Source: Fontimicrobium_A sp034506455
Lineage (GTDB): Bacteria; Zhuqueibacterota; Zhuqueibacteria; Residuimicrobiales; Krinioviventaceae
Length of the DNA: 7,718 bases
Direction: 5' to 3'
Assembly (NCBI GenBank): GCA_034506455.1
Contig: JAPDPN010000127.1
Location: forward strand, 1 to 7,718
In this document: positions 1 through 6,983 of the stretch, one piece after another
Layout of the letters: every line of letters begins with the position of its first letter
Numbering within the stretch: position 1 is the first letter of the stretch
The notes under the pieces: model-generated
Told to the model about the DNA's origin: nothing
The model's input: the letters and a program-made list of their open reading frames with translations, nothing else
Databases searched by the model: none
Program-made: the position numbers and the translations under genes

Positions 1-594
1 CTGCGTCCCGACAGTCTTGTGCTCCATGTCGACAAGCTGATCACTCGGGAACTACCGATCGAAAATCGCGTTACTCTCAAGAGCGCGCCGGGCTATACGG
101 TTGTCGGCCGGCCGCAATTGACGCCCGACGTCGTCAAAGTTCGCGGGCCGCAAAGCTTACTGGCGCCGTTAAAGTCCATTGCAACGGAAGAGCAGATCTT
201 GGAGGATCTCAGATTTCCGATCGAAAAAAAGGTCACACTGGTACGCCCATTAAACCGTGCCTCGCTGTCTCCCCAAGAGGTGGTTCTGAGCGCGGACGTG
301 CAAAAACTTATGGAAAGAAAATTTACCGATATTCCGGTTACCGTCCGCAATCTGCCTCCCGATCTGGATGCATTCGTTGTTCCATCGGGCTTGGCAGTAA
401 CGATCGTCGGCGGAGTCAACGTCGTGTCTCAGATTCAAGCATCGGACATCCGTGCTTACATTGATTATCAAACTGATGCGGATCATTCGGTATCGGAATT
501 TCCGGTTACCCTTGAGCCGCTTCCTAATGTGCGCTTTCACGAGGTTCAACCGGAACGCTTTAAAGTGATCATTCAACATCGACGTGTGGAGTAG
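1..594 (+). CDS. CdaR/YbbR-repeat protein, C-terminal part (5' end outside window)
   Basis: The reading frame is open from the first base, so the gene begins upstream; 197 residues are visible. They read as two tandem YbbR-type beta repeats, roughly residues 1-102 and 102-193 of the visible part. Each repeat has the family pattern of a hydrophobic 'P..V.V.GP' or 'L.VTIVGG' strand followed by an acidic-hydrophobic segment (residues 43-50 and 131-138, then IRAYIDY at 150-156). There is no membrane helix in this part; family members usually have one N-terminal helix, which would lie off the left edge. Known family role: CdaR binds and regulates the membrane diadenylate cyclase CdaA in Gram-positive bacteria and is often encoded right after it, so cdaA may lie just upstream (inference). 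The gene ends 5 bases before tsaD and its last codons carry the tsaD ribosome binding site, so the two are probably co-transcribed and translationally coupled. The family call is fairly secure; the regulatory role in this organism is inferred. Confidence 0.78.
   Translation: MRPDSLVLHVDKLITRELPIENRVTLKSAPGYTVVGRPQLTPDVVKVRGPQSLLAPLKSIATEEQILEDLRFPIEKKVTLVRPLNRASLSPQEVVLSADVQKLMERKFTDIPVTVRNLPPDLDAFVVPSGLAVTIVGGVNVVSQIQASDIRAYIDYQTDADHSVSEFPVTLEPLPNVRFHEVQPERFKVIIQHRRVE
588..591 (+). promoter_or_regulatory. Ribosome binding site fixing the TTG start of tsaD
   Basis: GGAG lies inside the last codons of the YbbR-repeat gene, directly before its TAG stop. It sits 8 bases upstream of the TTG at 600-602, a good distance. 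No in-frame ATG is available nearby, and the protein read from this TTG begins exactly where TsaD proteins normally begin, so the site supports a TTG start. Confidence 0.6.
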
Positions 595-599
595 CGCTT

Positions 600-1610
600 T
601 TGATCGTATTAGGGATTGAAACGTCCTGCGACGAAACCAGCGCCGCAGTGGTCGACGACCGGCGAGCGCTGAGCAATATCATCGCCACCCAACAGGTGCA
701 TCAGGCCTACGGCGGCGTCGTTCCGGAGTTCGCCTCGCGGGCGCATATGCGGCAGCTGACGTTCATCATCCGCGAAGCTTTGCAGAGTGCTCAAATCGGT
801 TTCGAGCAGATCGAAGGCATTGCGGTGACTTGCGGCCCCGGCCTCGCCGGTTCTCTGCTGGTCGGTCTTTGTGCGGCGAAAGGCCTGGCCATGACTCTGA
901 ATGTACCGTATATCGGCATCAATCATCTCGAAGGTCATTTGGCTGCGGCGGCAGTAGACGGCGAGCCGTTGAAGTATCCGTTCATCGCGCTGGTGGTTTC
1001 GGGCGGACACACGTTGCTGGTGCATGGAGAAAAGCCCTTTTCCTATCGCATCATCGGCCGAACGATCGACGATGCGGCGGGCGAGGCCTTTGACAAGGCG
1101 GCGAAAATTCTGGGTCTCGGTTACCCCGGCGGGCCGGCGGTCGAAAAAGCAGGTCGCGACGGCGATCCGCAACGCTTTCATTTTCCCAGGGCGCTTCTCG
1201 ATCGCGACAATCTCGATTTCAGCTTCAGCGGCCTCAAGACGGCGGTTCTCTATCTTATTCGCAGACTTTTGCAGGAAGGACAGCCGGTTCCGACAGCCGA
1301 CATCGCCGCAAGCTTTCAACAGGCCGTGGCCGACGTTCTGGTCGCCAAAACAATGCGCGCTGTAGAAACAGCCTCCATTCGGGAGCTGATTTTAGCCGGC
1401 GGCGTGATGCGAAATACGATTATACGCACTGCTTTCCAGGCGGCATGCCAGGAAAAAGGCATCGAGTTTCGCGTTCCCTCTCCGCTGCTCTGCACCGACA
1501 ACGCAGGAATGATCGCCCGCGCCGGCCACTCGCGACTGACGGCCGGTATGCGCTCGGATTGGAGCCTCGACGTTTACCCCAACCTCAGTCTCGATCAACC
1601 CCTCAATTGA
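600..1610 (+). CDS. tsaD: tRNA N6-adenosine threonylcarbamoyltransferase TsaD
   Basis: TsaD (Kae1/Gcp/YgjD family, ASKHA fold) transfers the threonylcarbamoyl group from threonylcarbamoyl-AMP to A37 of tRNAs that read ANN codons, working in the cytoplasm with TsaB and TsaE. At 336 residues it has the usual full bacterial length. Visible hallmarks in order: GIETSCDETS (5-14), PEFASRAH (42-49), the metal-binding histidines H109 and H113 in NHLEGH, SGGHT (134-138), the nucleotide-binding stretch GRTIDDAAGEAFDK (153-166), GYPGGP (174-179), FSFSGLKTA (207-215), AGGVMRN (266-272) and CTDN (298-301), whose D300 is the expected third metal ligand. All key residues are present, so the enzyme should be active. 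The start is TTG, supported by a GGAG site 8 bases upstream and by alignment with the family N-terminus. It follows the YbbR-repeat gene by 5 bases and precedes the VWA membrane-protein gene by 42 bases. The tsaB and tsaE genes are not in the window. Confidence 0.98.
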   Translation: MIVLGIETSCDETSAAVVDDRRALSNIIATQQVHQAYGGVVPEFASRAHMRQLTFIIREALQSAQIGFEQIEGIAVTCGPGLAGSLLVGLCAAKGLAMTLNVPYIGINHLEGHLAAAAVDGEPLKYPFIALVVSGGHTLLVHGEKPFSYRIIGRTIDDAAGEAFDKAAKILGLGYPGGPAVEKAGRDGDPQRFHFPRALLDRDNLDFSFSGLKTAVLYLIRRLLQEGQPVPTADIAASFQQAVADVLVAKTMRAVETASIRELILAGGVMRNTIIRTAFQAACQEKGIEFRVPSPLLCTDNAGMIARAGHSRLTAGMRSDWSLDVYPNLSLDQPLN

Positions 1611-1623
1611 GCGGAAATTTTTC

Positions 1624-1656
1624 ATGACTCCCCACCTGCGACGGCACCCACGATGA
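1624..1656 (+). other. Possible 10-codon leader ORF overlapping the next start codon
   Basis: In the gap after tsaD an ATG at 1624 opens a short frame encoding MTPHLRRHPR. Its TGA (1654-1656) overlaps the ATG of the VWA gene (1653-1655) as ATGA. A GCGGAAA stretch (1611-1617) sits about 7 bases before the mini-ORF and could serve as its ribosome site, whereas the 20 bases before the VWA start have no Shine-Dalgarno-like sequence. This would fit translational coupling, where ribosomes ending on the mini-ORF restart on the VWA gene. A frame this short can arise by chance, so the call is tentative. Confidence 0.2.
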
Positions 1657-3809
1657 AGTCATTGAATCTCCTGCTTTCTGTTCCTCCGGCCGTCTTTATC
1701 GCGGCAGTTTTTGCCGCCGTTCTCTTTACCTTTTTCATTTATCGTCGCACCAACCCGATTATTTCGAAAAGCCTGCGCCTTGCGCTTATCGCTCTGCGGG
1801 CCGCAGCCGCCGTTCTTTTGCTGGCGGTCTGTTGTGAGGCGGTGATTCGCCTGATTTATGAACAGCAGCAGCGGCCTATTTTGGCCGTGGCTTTGGATCA
1901 TTCTGCGAGCATGAACGTCGAGGATGCCCTCGGGCGCCGCAGTGAGAGCGTTGCTGCTATTCTAAAAAATCCGCTTTGGCGCGATTTACGGCAAAAATAC
2001 GAATTAAAATGGTTTCTGTTTGCAGATCGCCCGCGCCAGATTGCGGAATCGGCATTAGATTCAATTAATTTCGCCGGTGATGAGACGAACATCAGCTCGG
2101 CTTTGGCGGAAATTGCCGCACAATCCGATCGTCGAAGATTAAGCGGCATCCTGCTCATATCCGACGGCGCTTATACAAGCGGCGGCCATCCCATGCGCGC
2201 TGCCGAAGAGTTGCATGTACCGATTTATGCCGTCGGGGTGGGTTCCGCCGAGCCTTTACCCGATGCGGCGGTCCTGCAGGTCGACAGCCCGGCATTCGCT
2301 TTTTTAGGCCGTCCGGTGACGCTGCAGGTCTCGCTCCATACCGGCGGCTTGGAAGCTTTTACTGCCCAGCTGTCGCTGATTCAGGAAGGACGAGTTGTCA
2401 CCGAAAAAACGATCACCGTCCCCCCTTCGCCGGCCGATCTGCGAACAACCTTGGAGTATACGCCGACGAATCTCGGCCGACAAAAGCTCGAAATCTTTTT
2501 GGCCCCGCATCCGAGCGAAAAGATTATCGCCAATAATAAAAAGACCGTTTATATCGATATCCTCAAGTCCAAGATTAACATTCTGTTGATCACCGGCAGC
2601 ATTACGCCGGACATCTCTTTTTTACGCAGGAATATCGATACCGATCGGTACCAGGTGGAATGGATTGCCAGGCGCTCCCCTGCCGGTGACTTTTATCGAC
2701 CTTTTCCGTCGGACGCAGAGCTGGATCAAATCGATCTGTTCATTTTGTATGATTTCCCTACCCGCGATACGGTTCCTGCAGCCCAAAGACTTGCCGCAGC
2801 GCTGCAGCGCCGGTCCCGCCCCTTGTTGCTCATTCTCGGTGAAAACGTTTCGCCGAACGAGTTGTCGCGTTTGGGTGATGTTATTCCTTTCGATCAGCTG
2901 GAGAGACTGCCGCAGCCTCAACAGGTGTTTGCAGAGATTTCACCGCTCGGTATAACCCATGCCGCCGTGCAGCTCAGCCGCAATCCTCTCGATTCGCAAA
3001 GAATGTGGACCGTCCTGCCGCCGCTTTCGGCTTTTTGGCGCGTCCGCCCTTTGTCCGAAGCAGAAGTTCTTGTCTACCGCAAGTTATCGACGCTCGATGC
3101 CTCTCGCGAACCGCTCATTCTTGTGCGTAAAGAAGAGACTATAAAATCGGCTGCAATCACCGCGACGCAATTGTGGCGGTGGGATCTTTATGCAGGCGGC
3201 CGAACAGATCGCCAAGCCGCTCTCAAGCCTCTGGTCAACTCCCTCCTCTCCTGGTTGGAAACGCCGCAGATTCAAGATCGCGTCGCGGTACGAATCGAAA
3301 AGACTATTTACAGTTTCGGAGAGACGGTTCGAGCAGAAGCGATCGTTTTGGATGAGAGGCTCATGCCGGTGGACAACGCCGAGGTTACGGCGAGTGTAGT
3401 AGGCGCTTCAGGTGCAGTCGAACAACGCGCAGAATCCCTGCAGGAAGGAAAATATGCGGCGGAATGGACGGATCTGCCGCCGGGGGATTATCGGCTTTTG
3501 ATTAATGCATCGCTCGGCGGTCGCCCTTTGGGGCAAGCGACGACGCTTTTTTCCATCGGCACGTACAATGCAGAACTGTCGCAGACTTTGGCGCAACCGG
3601 AGGTGCTGCAGGAAACGGCGCGCGTCTCAGGGGGCGACTATACTCCGGCTGATTCCGTGGCGCGACTGCTCGGCAGCCTCTCCCCCGCACCGATAACTGC
3701 GGTGATCACCTCTGAAAAGCTGCTTTGGAATCATCCCGCCGTGCTGAGCATTCTTTTAGTTTTGCTTTTCCTCGAATGGTTCATCCGCCGGCGCAAGGGA
3801 ATGGTGTGA
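1653..3809 (+). CDS. Membrane-anchored von Willebrand A domain protein with a Rossmann-like amidotransferase-type domain
   Basis: This is a 718-residue, three-helix membrane protein. Helices lie at about 8-30, 40-66 and 694-711. The basic loop between the first two (RR at 31-32, then K39 and R42) and the RRRK tail (711-715) predict by the positive-inside rule that the bulk faces the periplasm. A VWA domain spans about 75-200 and keeps a full MIDAS metal site: D82-x-S84-x-S86, T145 and D171 in LLISDG. Next come a beta-sandwich-like segment (about 205-300), a Rossmann-like segment (about 307-440) of the type seen in class I glutamine amidotransferase-like proteins, and a second beta-rich segment (about 545-640). 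The only cysteines are C60 and C61 in helix 2, so the Rossmann part lacks an amidotransferase nucleophile. VWA domains with an intact MIDAS generally bind protein ligands through a metal ion. The start is the first in-frame ATG after a stop codon; ribosome-site support is weak. It is probably co-transcribed with tsaD. The domain reading is fairly sure; the function and partner are unknown. Confidence 0.85.
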   Translation: MKSLNLLLSVPPAVFIAAVFAAVLFTFFIYRRTNPIISKSLRLALIALRAAAAVLLLAVCCEAVIRLIYEQQQRPILAVALDHSASMNVEDALGRRSESVAAILKNPLWRDLRQKYELKWFLFADRPRQIAESALDSINFAGDETNISSALAEIAAQSDRRRLSGILLISDGAYTSGGHPMRAAEELHVPIYAVGVGSAEPLPDAAVLQVDSPAFAFLGRPVTLQVSLHTGGLEAFTAQLSLIQEGRVVTEKTITVPPSPADLRTTLEYTPTNLGRQKLEIFLAPHPSEKIIANNKKTVYIDILKSKINILLITGSITPDISFLRRNIDTDRYQVEWIARRSPAGDFYRPFPSDAELDQIDLFILYDFPTRDTVPAAQRLAAALQRRSRPLLLILGENVSPNELSRLGDVIPFDQLERLPQPQQVFAEISPLGITHAAVQLSRNPLDSQRMWTVLPPLSAFWRVRPLSEAEVLVYRKLSTLDASREPLILVRKEETIKSAAITATQLWRWDLYAGGRTDRQAALKPLVNSLLSWLETPQIQDRVAVRIEKTIYSFGETVRAEAIVLDERLMPVDNAEVTASVVGASGAVEQRAESLQEGKYAAEWTDLPPGDYRLLINASLGGRPLGQATTLFSIGTYNAELSQTLAQPEVLQETARVSGGDYTPADSVARLLGSLSPAPITAVITSEKLLWNHPAVLSILLVLLFLEWFIRRRKGMV

Positions 3810-3882
3810 GATTTAATTATCCCGCCGGCCGGCAAATTGGACTTTTTTGCAAGGACGTTATACATCCCCCTACAATTTTTTG

Positions 3883-6075
3883 CTATCTTGCAGTAGTCGC
3901 TCCGCTCAAACGCTCGGCCAAACGATAAGGGTCCTGAAAATTCGGGAAATCGGCCTGTAACGCCCGCCAAGTCCCACGGGCGCGCGCCGTCTCGCCGTTT
4001 TCCAAATAGGCGATCGTCAAATTGTACAGCAGATAAGGATGCTTGGGCAGGCCCCGGCGGGCAATCTGCAGATGGCGAACTGCGGCTGGGAAATTTCCTT
4101 CATCCAAGTAAATTTGCCCCAACCACATGTGCGCTTGAGGTACATTTTCCAGCTCTACGACTCGTACCAGTACTCGTTTCGCTTCTTGAAACGAACGACT
4201 GCGCAAAAGCTCCTGCGCCTGCTGCATCAAAGAAGCGACTTGCGGCGAAACCGCAACGATTTTTGAGGCCACCACACCGCCAGCGCCGGTCGAGGCCGTT
4301 CCGCCTTTCCGCAACTCTTCTTTGGCCTTTTTAACGGCGGCCAGTCCCATCTGCACGGCCGGATCGTTGCTCATCTCCTTTTGCGCCCGCTGGAAAAAGA
4401 TTTCAGCGCGATCATAGTCACCGAGCGCAAGATAGGCTTGGGCCAAAAGCATTTCTGCAGCAGGCACTCGTTGCATTTGAAGAAAAGGCTCCAGTATGGC
4501 GGGCGTCAGCTCATATCGCTGTAGACGGTTACAGAGTTCTGCCGCTTTGAGATAGGGGATGTGCGTCAACGGATGCATGGCAACATAAGCGCGATATTCT
4601 GCAAGGGCTGCTTCCAGATCGCCGTTCCGCTCGTAATAAGCAGCCAAAGCCGCATGCACATGCCGCATCGTATAGTTGTCATACTTGATTGCTTTTTTGA
4701 CTTCTTCCTGCATATAATTTTGCGGCTGGAAGCCGTCAATTGCGGCTTCGCTGCGCGATTCCGGTTTAAACGGCCATCCGGATTTCAGCTCCTGCACCGA
4801 CAGCTCACCGTACAAACTGTCTGCGGCAGTAAAAGCACAGGCGTTGTCATCAATTTTTGGTTTTCTTTGAGTGTGCGGCAACAGACGCTGCTCGAGGAGC
4901 ACGTCGAGGAACGCTTCGGCCATAAGCCGGTAACCCTGCAGGTTGGGATGGAGATGGTCGATCATCAACGTGCCGCCGATTATGCCGTTCGGCGATGCCG
5001 CTTCGAAGCGCCGTACCATAGGCACCAGAGGCAGTCGGTAACGATCCGCCGCCGAGCGGATCACATGATTCATCGCCTCGGGAGCGCGGAAACGCAGAGC
5101 ATCCTGTTCCTTTGCCTGCAGATAGAGCGACTTGGCGCGCTGCCAATCGCCGATCTGCTCCGCCGCTTTAGCTTCGTGAAAAGATTGCTCGGCTGAATGA
5201 TCGGGGAGAGACAGGAAAGGAGGCTGATCGGCGAGATTGCTGACCAATTCGCTAAGAACGACCGGCACGCCGCGGCGCTTTGCCTTTTTGAGAATCGCAT
5301 CCAGATTGGCTTCGAACTGGCGGATTCCGGCAGTGTAGAGGGGGCTGTCCAAAGGAATTTGCTGTTCCGCCACGATGCGCTCCATCAGCGTGGCGGTGGT
5401 CGGTTTTTCGGCGACCCTCCGCAAGCGGGTAACAACGTTGCGGGTCAGCATAAAGAGGCGCAATCGACGCAATTTAAGCGCCGTCAGAACCCAACCGCGG
5501 TTGCGCCCCAAGGACTCCCGCGAGCCGACTCCCAAAGCGCCGTAATATTCGTTGTGCCCCGCATAGATCAAGATGAGATCGGGTTTCTGTTCCAGCAGCT
5601 CATCCATCATATCGAGCAGCGCATAACTGTTGATGGCCGACATGGCGAGGTTAACGACTTCGATCGGACGTGTAGGTTCTGCCGCTTGAAGCGCATTTTC
5701 TAAAATGCGTGAAAAGCGCGCATTTTCATCGTAAGGATAGCCGGCAGTCGTGGAACCGCCGAGCACAAAAATGCGCAAGCCGTTCTCGGGTTTGTCCTTT
5801 AAAAACGTATCGTGCGAGGGAGTAGGGATCATTCGATCGCTGCGAAAGTAGCGGCGGGCGATGGTCGGATTGATCCGCAAAAGATGCGAGTAGGGCTTCG
5901 GCGCGCTGATAAAGAGCTTCGGCGCACCGGCATAGCCGGCGATGCGCAGGCCGAGCTCCGCCATCCCCAAAATGAACAACGGCAGCAGCCACACGATGAT
6001 GGTAAAGGCGATTTTTTGGCTGCGGCCGCCGGCGTCTATCTGTTGAAAGTCGGGCGGTTCAATATCTTTTTTCAT
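3883..6075 (-). CDS. Membrane-anchored SGNH/GDSL-type hydrolase fused to TPR repeats
   Basis: This 730-residue protein has a short basic N-terminus and one membrane helix (about 22-48), then an SGNH/GDSL esterase-type domain (about 98-395), probably outside the inner membrane. Hydrolase blocks are clear: LGGST with nucleophile S108, block II around N142 (NLAMSAINSY, with alanine where a glycine is common), GHNEYYG with oxyanion-hole N175, and DHLHP with D373 and H376. Between blocks III and V an inserted helical stretch (about 294-345) looks like a single TPR hairpin (GDWQRAKSLYLQA) ending in the RFRAP segment. The C-terminal half holds about six TPR units: 467-500, 501-534, 537-570, 613-645, 646-679 and 680-713, with a Gly/Ala/Thr-rich linker near 590-603. 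The family hydrolyses ester bonds such as acyl groups on lipids or polysaccharides; the substrate here is unknown. The start ATG (6073-6075) has a GAGG site 10 bases upstream. The gene is divergent from the glycosyltransferase and convergent with the VWA gene. The catalytic set is complete, so activity is expected. Confidence 0.9.
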   Translation of the reverse strand: MKKDIEPPDFQQIDAGGRSQKIAFTIIVWLLPLFILGMAELGLRIAGYAGAPKLFISAPKPYSHLLRINPTIARRYFRSDRMIPTPSHDTFLKDKPENGLRIFVLGGSTTAGYPYDENARFSRILENALQAAEPTRPIEVVNLAMSAINSYALLDMMDELLEQKPDLILIYAGHNEYYGALGVGSRESLGRNRGWVLTALKLRRLRLFMLTRNVVTRLRRVAEKPTTATLMERIVAEQQIPLDSPLYTAGIRQFEANLDAILKKAKRRGVPVVLSELVSNLADQPPFLSLPDHSAEQSFHEAKAAEQIGDWQRAKSLYLQAKEQDALRFRAPEAMNHVIRSAADRYRLPLVPMVRRFEAASPNGIIGGTLMIDHLHPNLQGYRLMAEAFLDVLLEQRLLPHTQRKPKIDDNACAFTAADSLYGELSVQELKSGWPFKPESRSEAAIDGFQPQNYMQEEVKKAIKYDNYTMRHVHAALAAYYERNGDLEAALAEYRAYVAMHPLTHIPYLKAAELCNRLQRYELTPAILEPFLQMQRVPAAEMLLAQAYLALGDYDRAEIFFQRAQKEMSNDPAVQMGLAAVKKAKEELRKGGTASTGAGGVVASKIVAVSPQVASLMQQAQELLRSRSFQEAKRVLVRVVELENVPQAHMWLGQIYLDEGNFPAAVRHLQIARRGLPKHPYLLYNLTIAYLENGETARARGTWRALQADFPNFQDPYRLAERLSGATTAR

Positions 6076-6118
6076 GCCGTGGATGCCTCATTTCGTCAAA
6101 TTCGAGAGACAGGAGCTA

Positions 6119-6145
6119 ATTAAAGAAAAGCGGAGAAATTAACAA
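6119..6145 (-). promoter_or_regulatory. Candidate promoter of the SGNH-TPR hydrolase gene
   Basis: Read on the reverse strand, TTGTTA (6145-6140) is followed 15 bases later by TTTAAT (6124-6119), which matches five of six bases of the sigma-70 -10 consensus. The TTG and TAAT are separated by 20 bases, the same arrangement seen before the two forward genes at 6251 and 6999. Transcription would begin near 6112, giving a leader of about 37 bases that includes the GAGG ribosome site at 6089-6086. Found by eye in AT-rich DNA, so uncertain. Confidence 0.35.
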
Positions 6146-6173
6146 GCATTTTCCGTAAGTTCCATCCATCCTC

Positions 6174-6185
6174 TTAAAATTTTAA
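6174..6185. repeat. Perfect 12-base palindrome TTAAAATTTTAA
   Basis: TTAAAATTTTAA reads identically on both strands and lies near the middle of the divergent spacer, between the two candidate promoters. It could be an operator for a dimeric regulator or an intrinsically bent or easily melted tract. An AT-only palindrome of this size can also arise by chance. Confidence 0.4.
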
Positions 6186-6215
6186 ATGCGGGACTCATGC
6201 TTAACAGGCTTGGGC

Positions 6216-6242
6216 TTGCAGATGGAAAGTTTTTTCTCTAAT
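6216..6242 (+). promoter_or_regulatory. Candidate promoter of the glycosyltransferase gene, implying a leaderless mRNA
   Basis: TTGCAG (6216-6221) is followed after 15 bases by TCTAAT (6237-6242), a five-of-six match to the -10 consensus; the bases after it extend to TAATTTG. The predicted start of transcription, about 7 bases beyond the -10 box, falls near 6249, just before the ATG at 6251. That would leave almost no untranslated leader, consistent with the lack of a Shine-Dalgarno site there. The -35 match is weak. Confidence 0.35.
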
Positions 6243-6250
6243 TTGCTCAT

Positions 6251-6928
6251 ATGGATCAAACAGTAAAAACCTCACTGGAAGAACCGCTTGTTTCGGTCCT
6301 TTTGCCGGTCTACAACCGCCGTCATCTGATACTTCGGGCTATCGATTCCGTTTGGTCTCAGACGCTGCAGGATTTCGAGCTACTGGTCATCGATGACGGC
6401 AGTACCGACGGCTTGGAAGAAGTGCTGTTGCCGCTTGTCCTGCAGCGCCGGAATCTTCGTTATTTAAAACACGCAAACCGCGGCCTTGCGGCCTCGCGCA
6501 ATATCGGGATTGCAGCTGCTTTGGGAAAATATGTCACCTTTTTAGACTCGGACGATGAATACCTGCCGCCCCACTTGGAATTACGCAGCCGGTTTCTCCA
6601 GGAACATCCGGAGGTGGATTTTCTGCACGGCGGAGTCGAGCTTGTCGGGCCGGAAGATTCGCATTGGGTGGTCGACGCCTATCAGCCGGACCGTCGCATT
6701 CACCTTTCTCAATGCGTCATCGGCGCCACGTTGTTCGGGAAAAAAGAGGCCTTCCAGCGCGCTGGCAACTTCAAGCTGCTGCCCTATTCCGCCGAATCAG
6801 AGTTTGTAGCCAGGGTGGAACAGAACTTTCGGGTGGTCAAAGTCGACTTTGCCACGTATCGTTACTATACCGGCTTACCGGACAGCATCTGTGAGAGTAA
6901 AAAGCAACAACAGGAGCAGCGATTGTGA
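6251..6928 (+). CDS. Family 2 glycosyltransferase (GT-A fold)
   Basis: This 225-residue enzyme should move a sugar from a nucleotide-sugar donor to an unknown acceptor at the cytoplasmic face, probably in envelope polysaccharide or glycan synthesis. Family 2 motifs are clear: SVLLPVYNR (15-23) opens the Rossmann half, DDGSTD (48-53) contacts the nucleotide, ASRN (81-84) follows the RG at 77-78, and the metal-binding DxD lies in LDSDD (D99 and D101). In the acceptor half, GATLFGKKEAF (158-168) leads to SAESEF (180-185), where E182 or E184 stands in for the usual catalytic-base (E/D)D pair. There is no membrane helix or extra C-terminal domain, so this is a compact single-domain enzyme. The start ATG is the only sensible one but has no Shine-Dalgarno site: the 20 bases before it are pyrimidine-rich. 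It is divergent from the SGNH-TPR hydrolase; a link between sugar transfer and esterase action on the same glycan is possible but unproven. Donor and acceptor cannot be read from sequence. Confidence 0.93.
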   Translation: MDQTVKTSLEEPLVSVLLPVYNRRHLILRAIDSVWSQTLQDFELLVIDDGSTDGLEEVLLPLVLQRRNLRYLKHANRGLAASRNIGIAAALGKYVTFLDSDDEYLPPHLELRSRFLQEHPEVDFLHGGVELVGPEDSHWVVDAYQPDRRIHLSQCVIGATLFGKKEAFQRAGNFKLLPYSAESEFVARVEQNFRVVKVDFATYRYYTGLPDSICESKKQQQEQRL

Positions 6929-6941
6929 TTAATGAGGGGAA

Positions 6942-6968
6942 TTGTATTTGCGGTAAAAATTTCCTAAT
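6942..6968 (+). promoter_or_regulatory. Candidate promoter of the coiled-coil lipoprotein gene
   Basis: TTGTAT (6942-6947), a 15-base spacer and CCTAAT (6963-6968) repeat the TTG-N20-TAATT geometry seen before the glycosyltransferase and hydrolase genes. The extended element TAATTTTT is close to the Bacteroidetes TAnnTTTG box. Transcription would start near 6975, leaving a leader of about 24 bases that contains the ribosome site at 6984-6990. Judged by eye only. Confidence 0.35.
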
Positions 6969-6983
6969 TTTTCTGCGGACATT

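Larger units (their letters stand above)
6076..6250. promoter_or_regulatory. Divergent intergenic region between the SGNH-TPR and glycosyltransferase genes
   Basis: This AT-rich spacer separates two genes that point away from each other and must hold both of their promoters unless transcription enters from elsewhere. I see a candidate promoter for each direction and, between them, a perfect 12-base palindrome at 6174-6185. No long open frame, tRNA or strong hairpin is visible. Confidence 0.6.

Noticed and set aside
609..1319. Long reverse-strand open frame (236 codons) opposite tsaD
   Set aside because: It is antisense to a fully conserved enzyme gene and has no recognisable motif; it reflects codon bias of tsaD.
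3810..3882. Possible terminator in the convergent gap, including the GCCGGCCGGC palindrome at 3824-3833
   Set aside because: The palindrome can form only a very short stem and is not followed by a T-run on either strand at the right distance; the T-runs nearby are separate.
3843..3883. TTTTTTGC occurring twice, at 3843-3850 and 3876-3883
   Set aside because: An 8-base T-rich repeat in a short AT-rich gap is likely chance, with no third copy or hairpin partner.
4561..5703. Two adjoining forward open frames (211 and 168 codons) opposite the SGNH-TPR gene
   Set aside because: The reverse strand encodes clear hydrolase and TPR motifs through this region; the forward translations are rich in Arg, Gln and His and match nothing.
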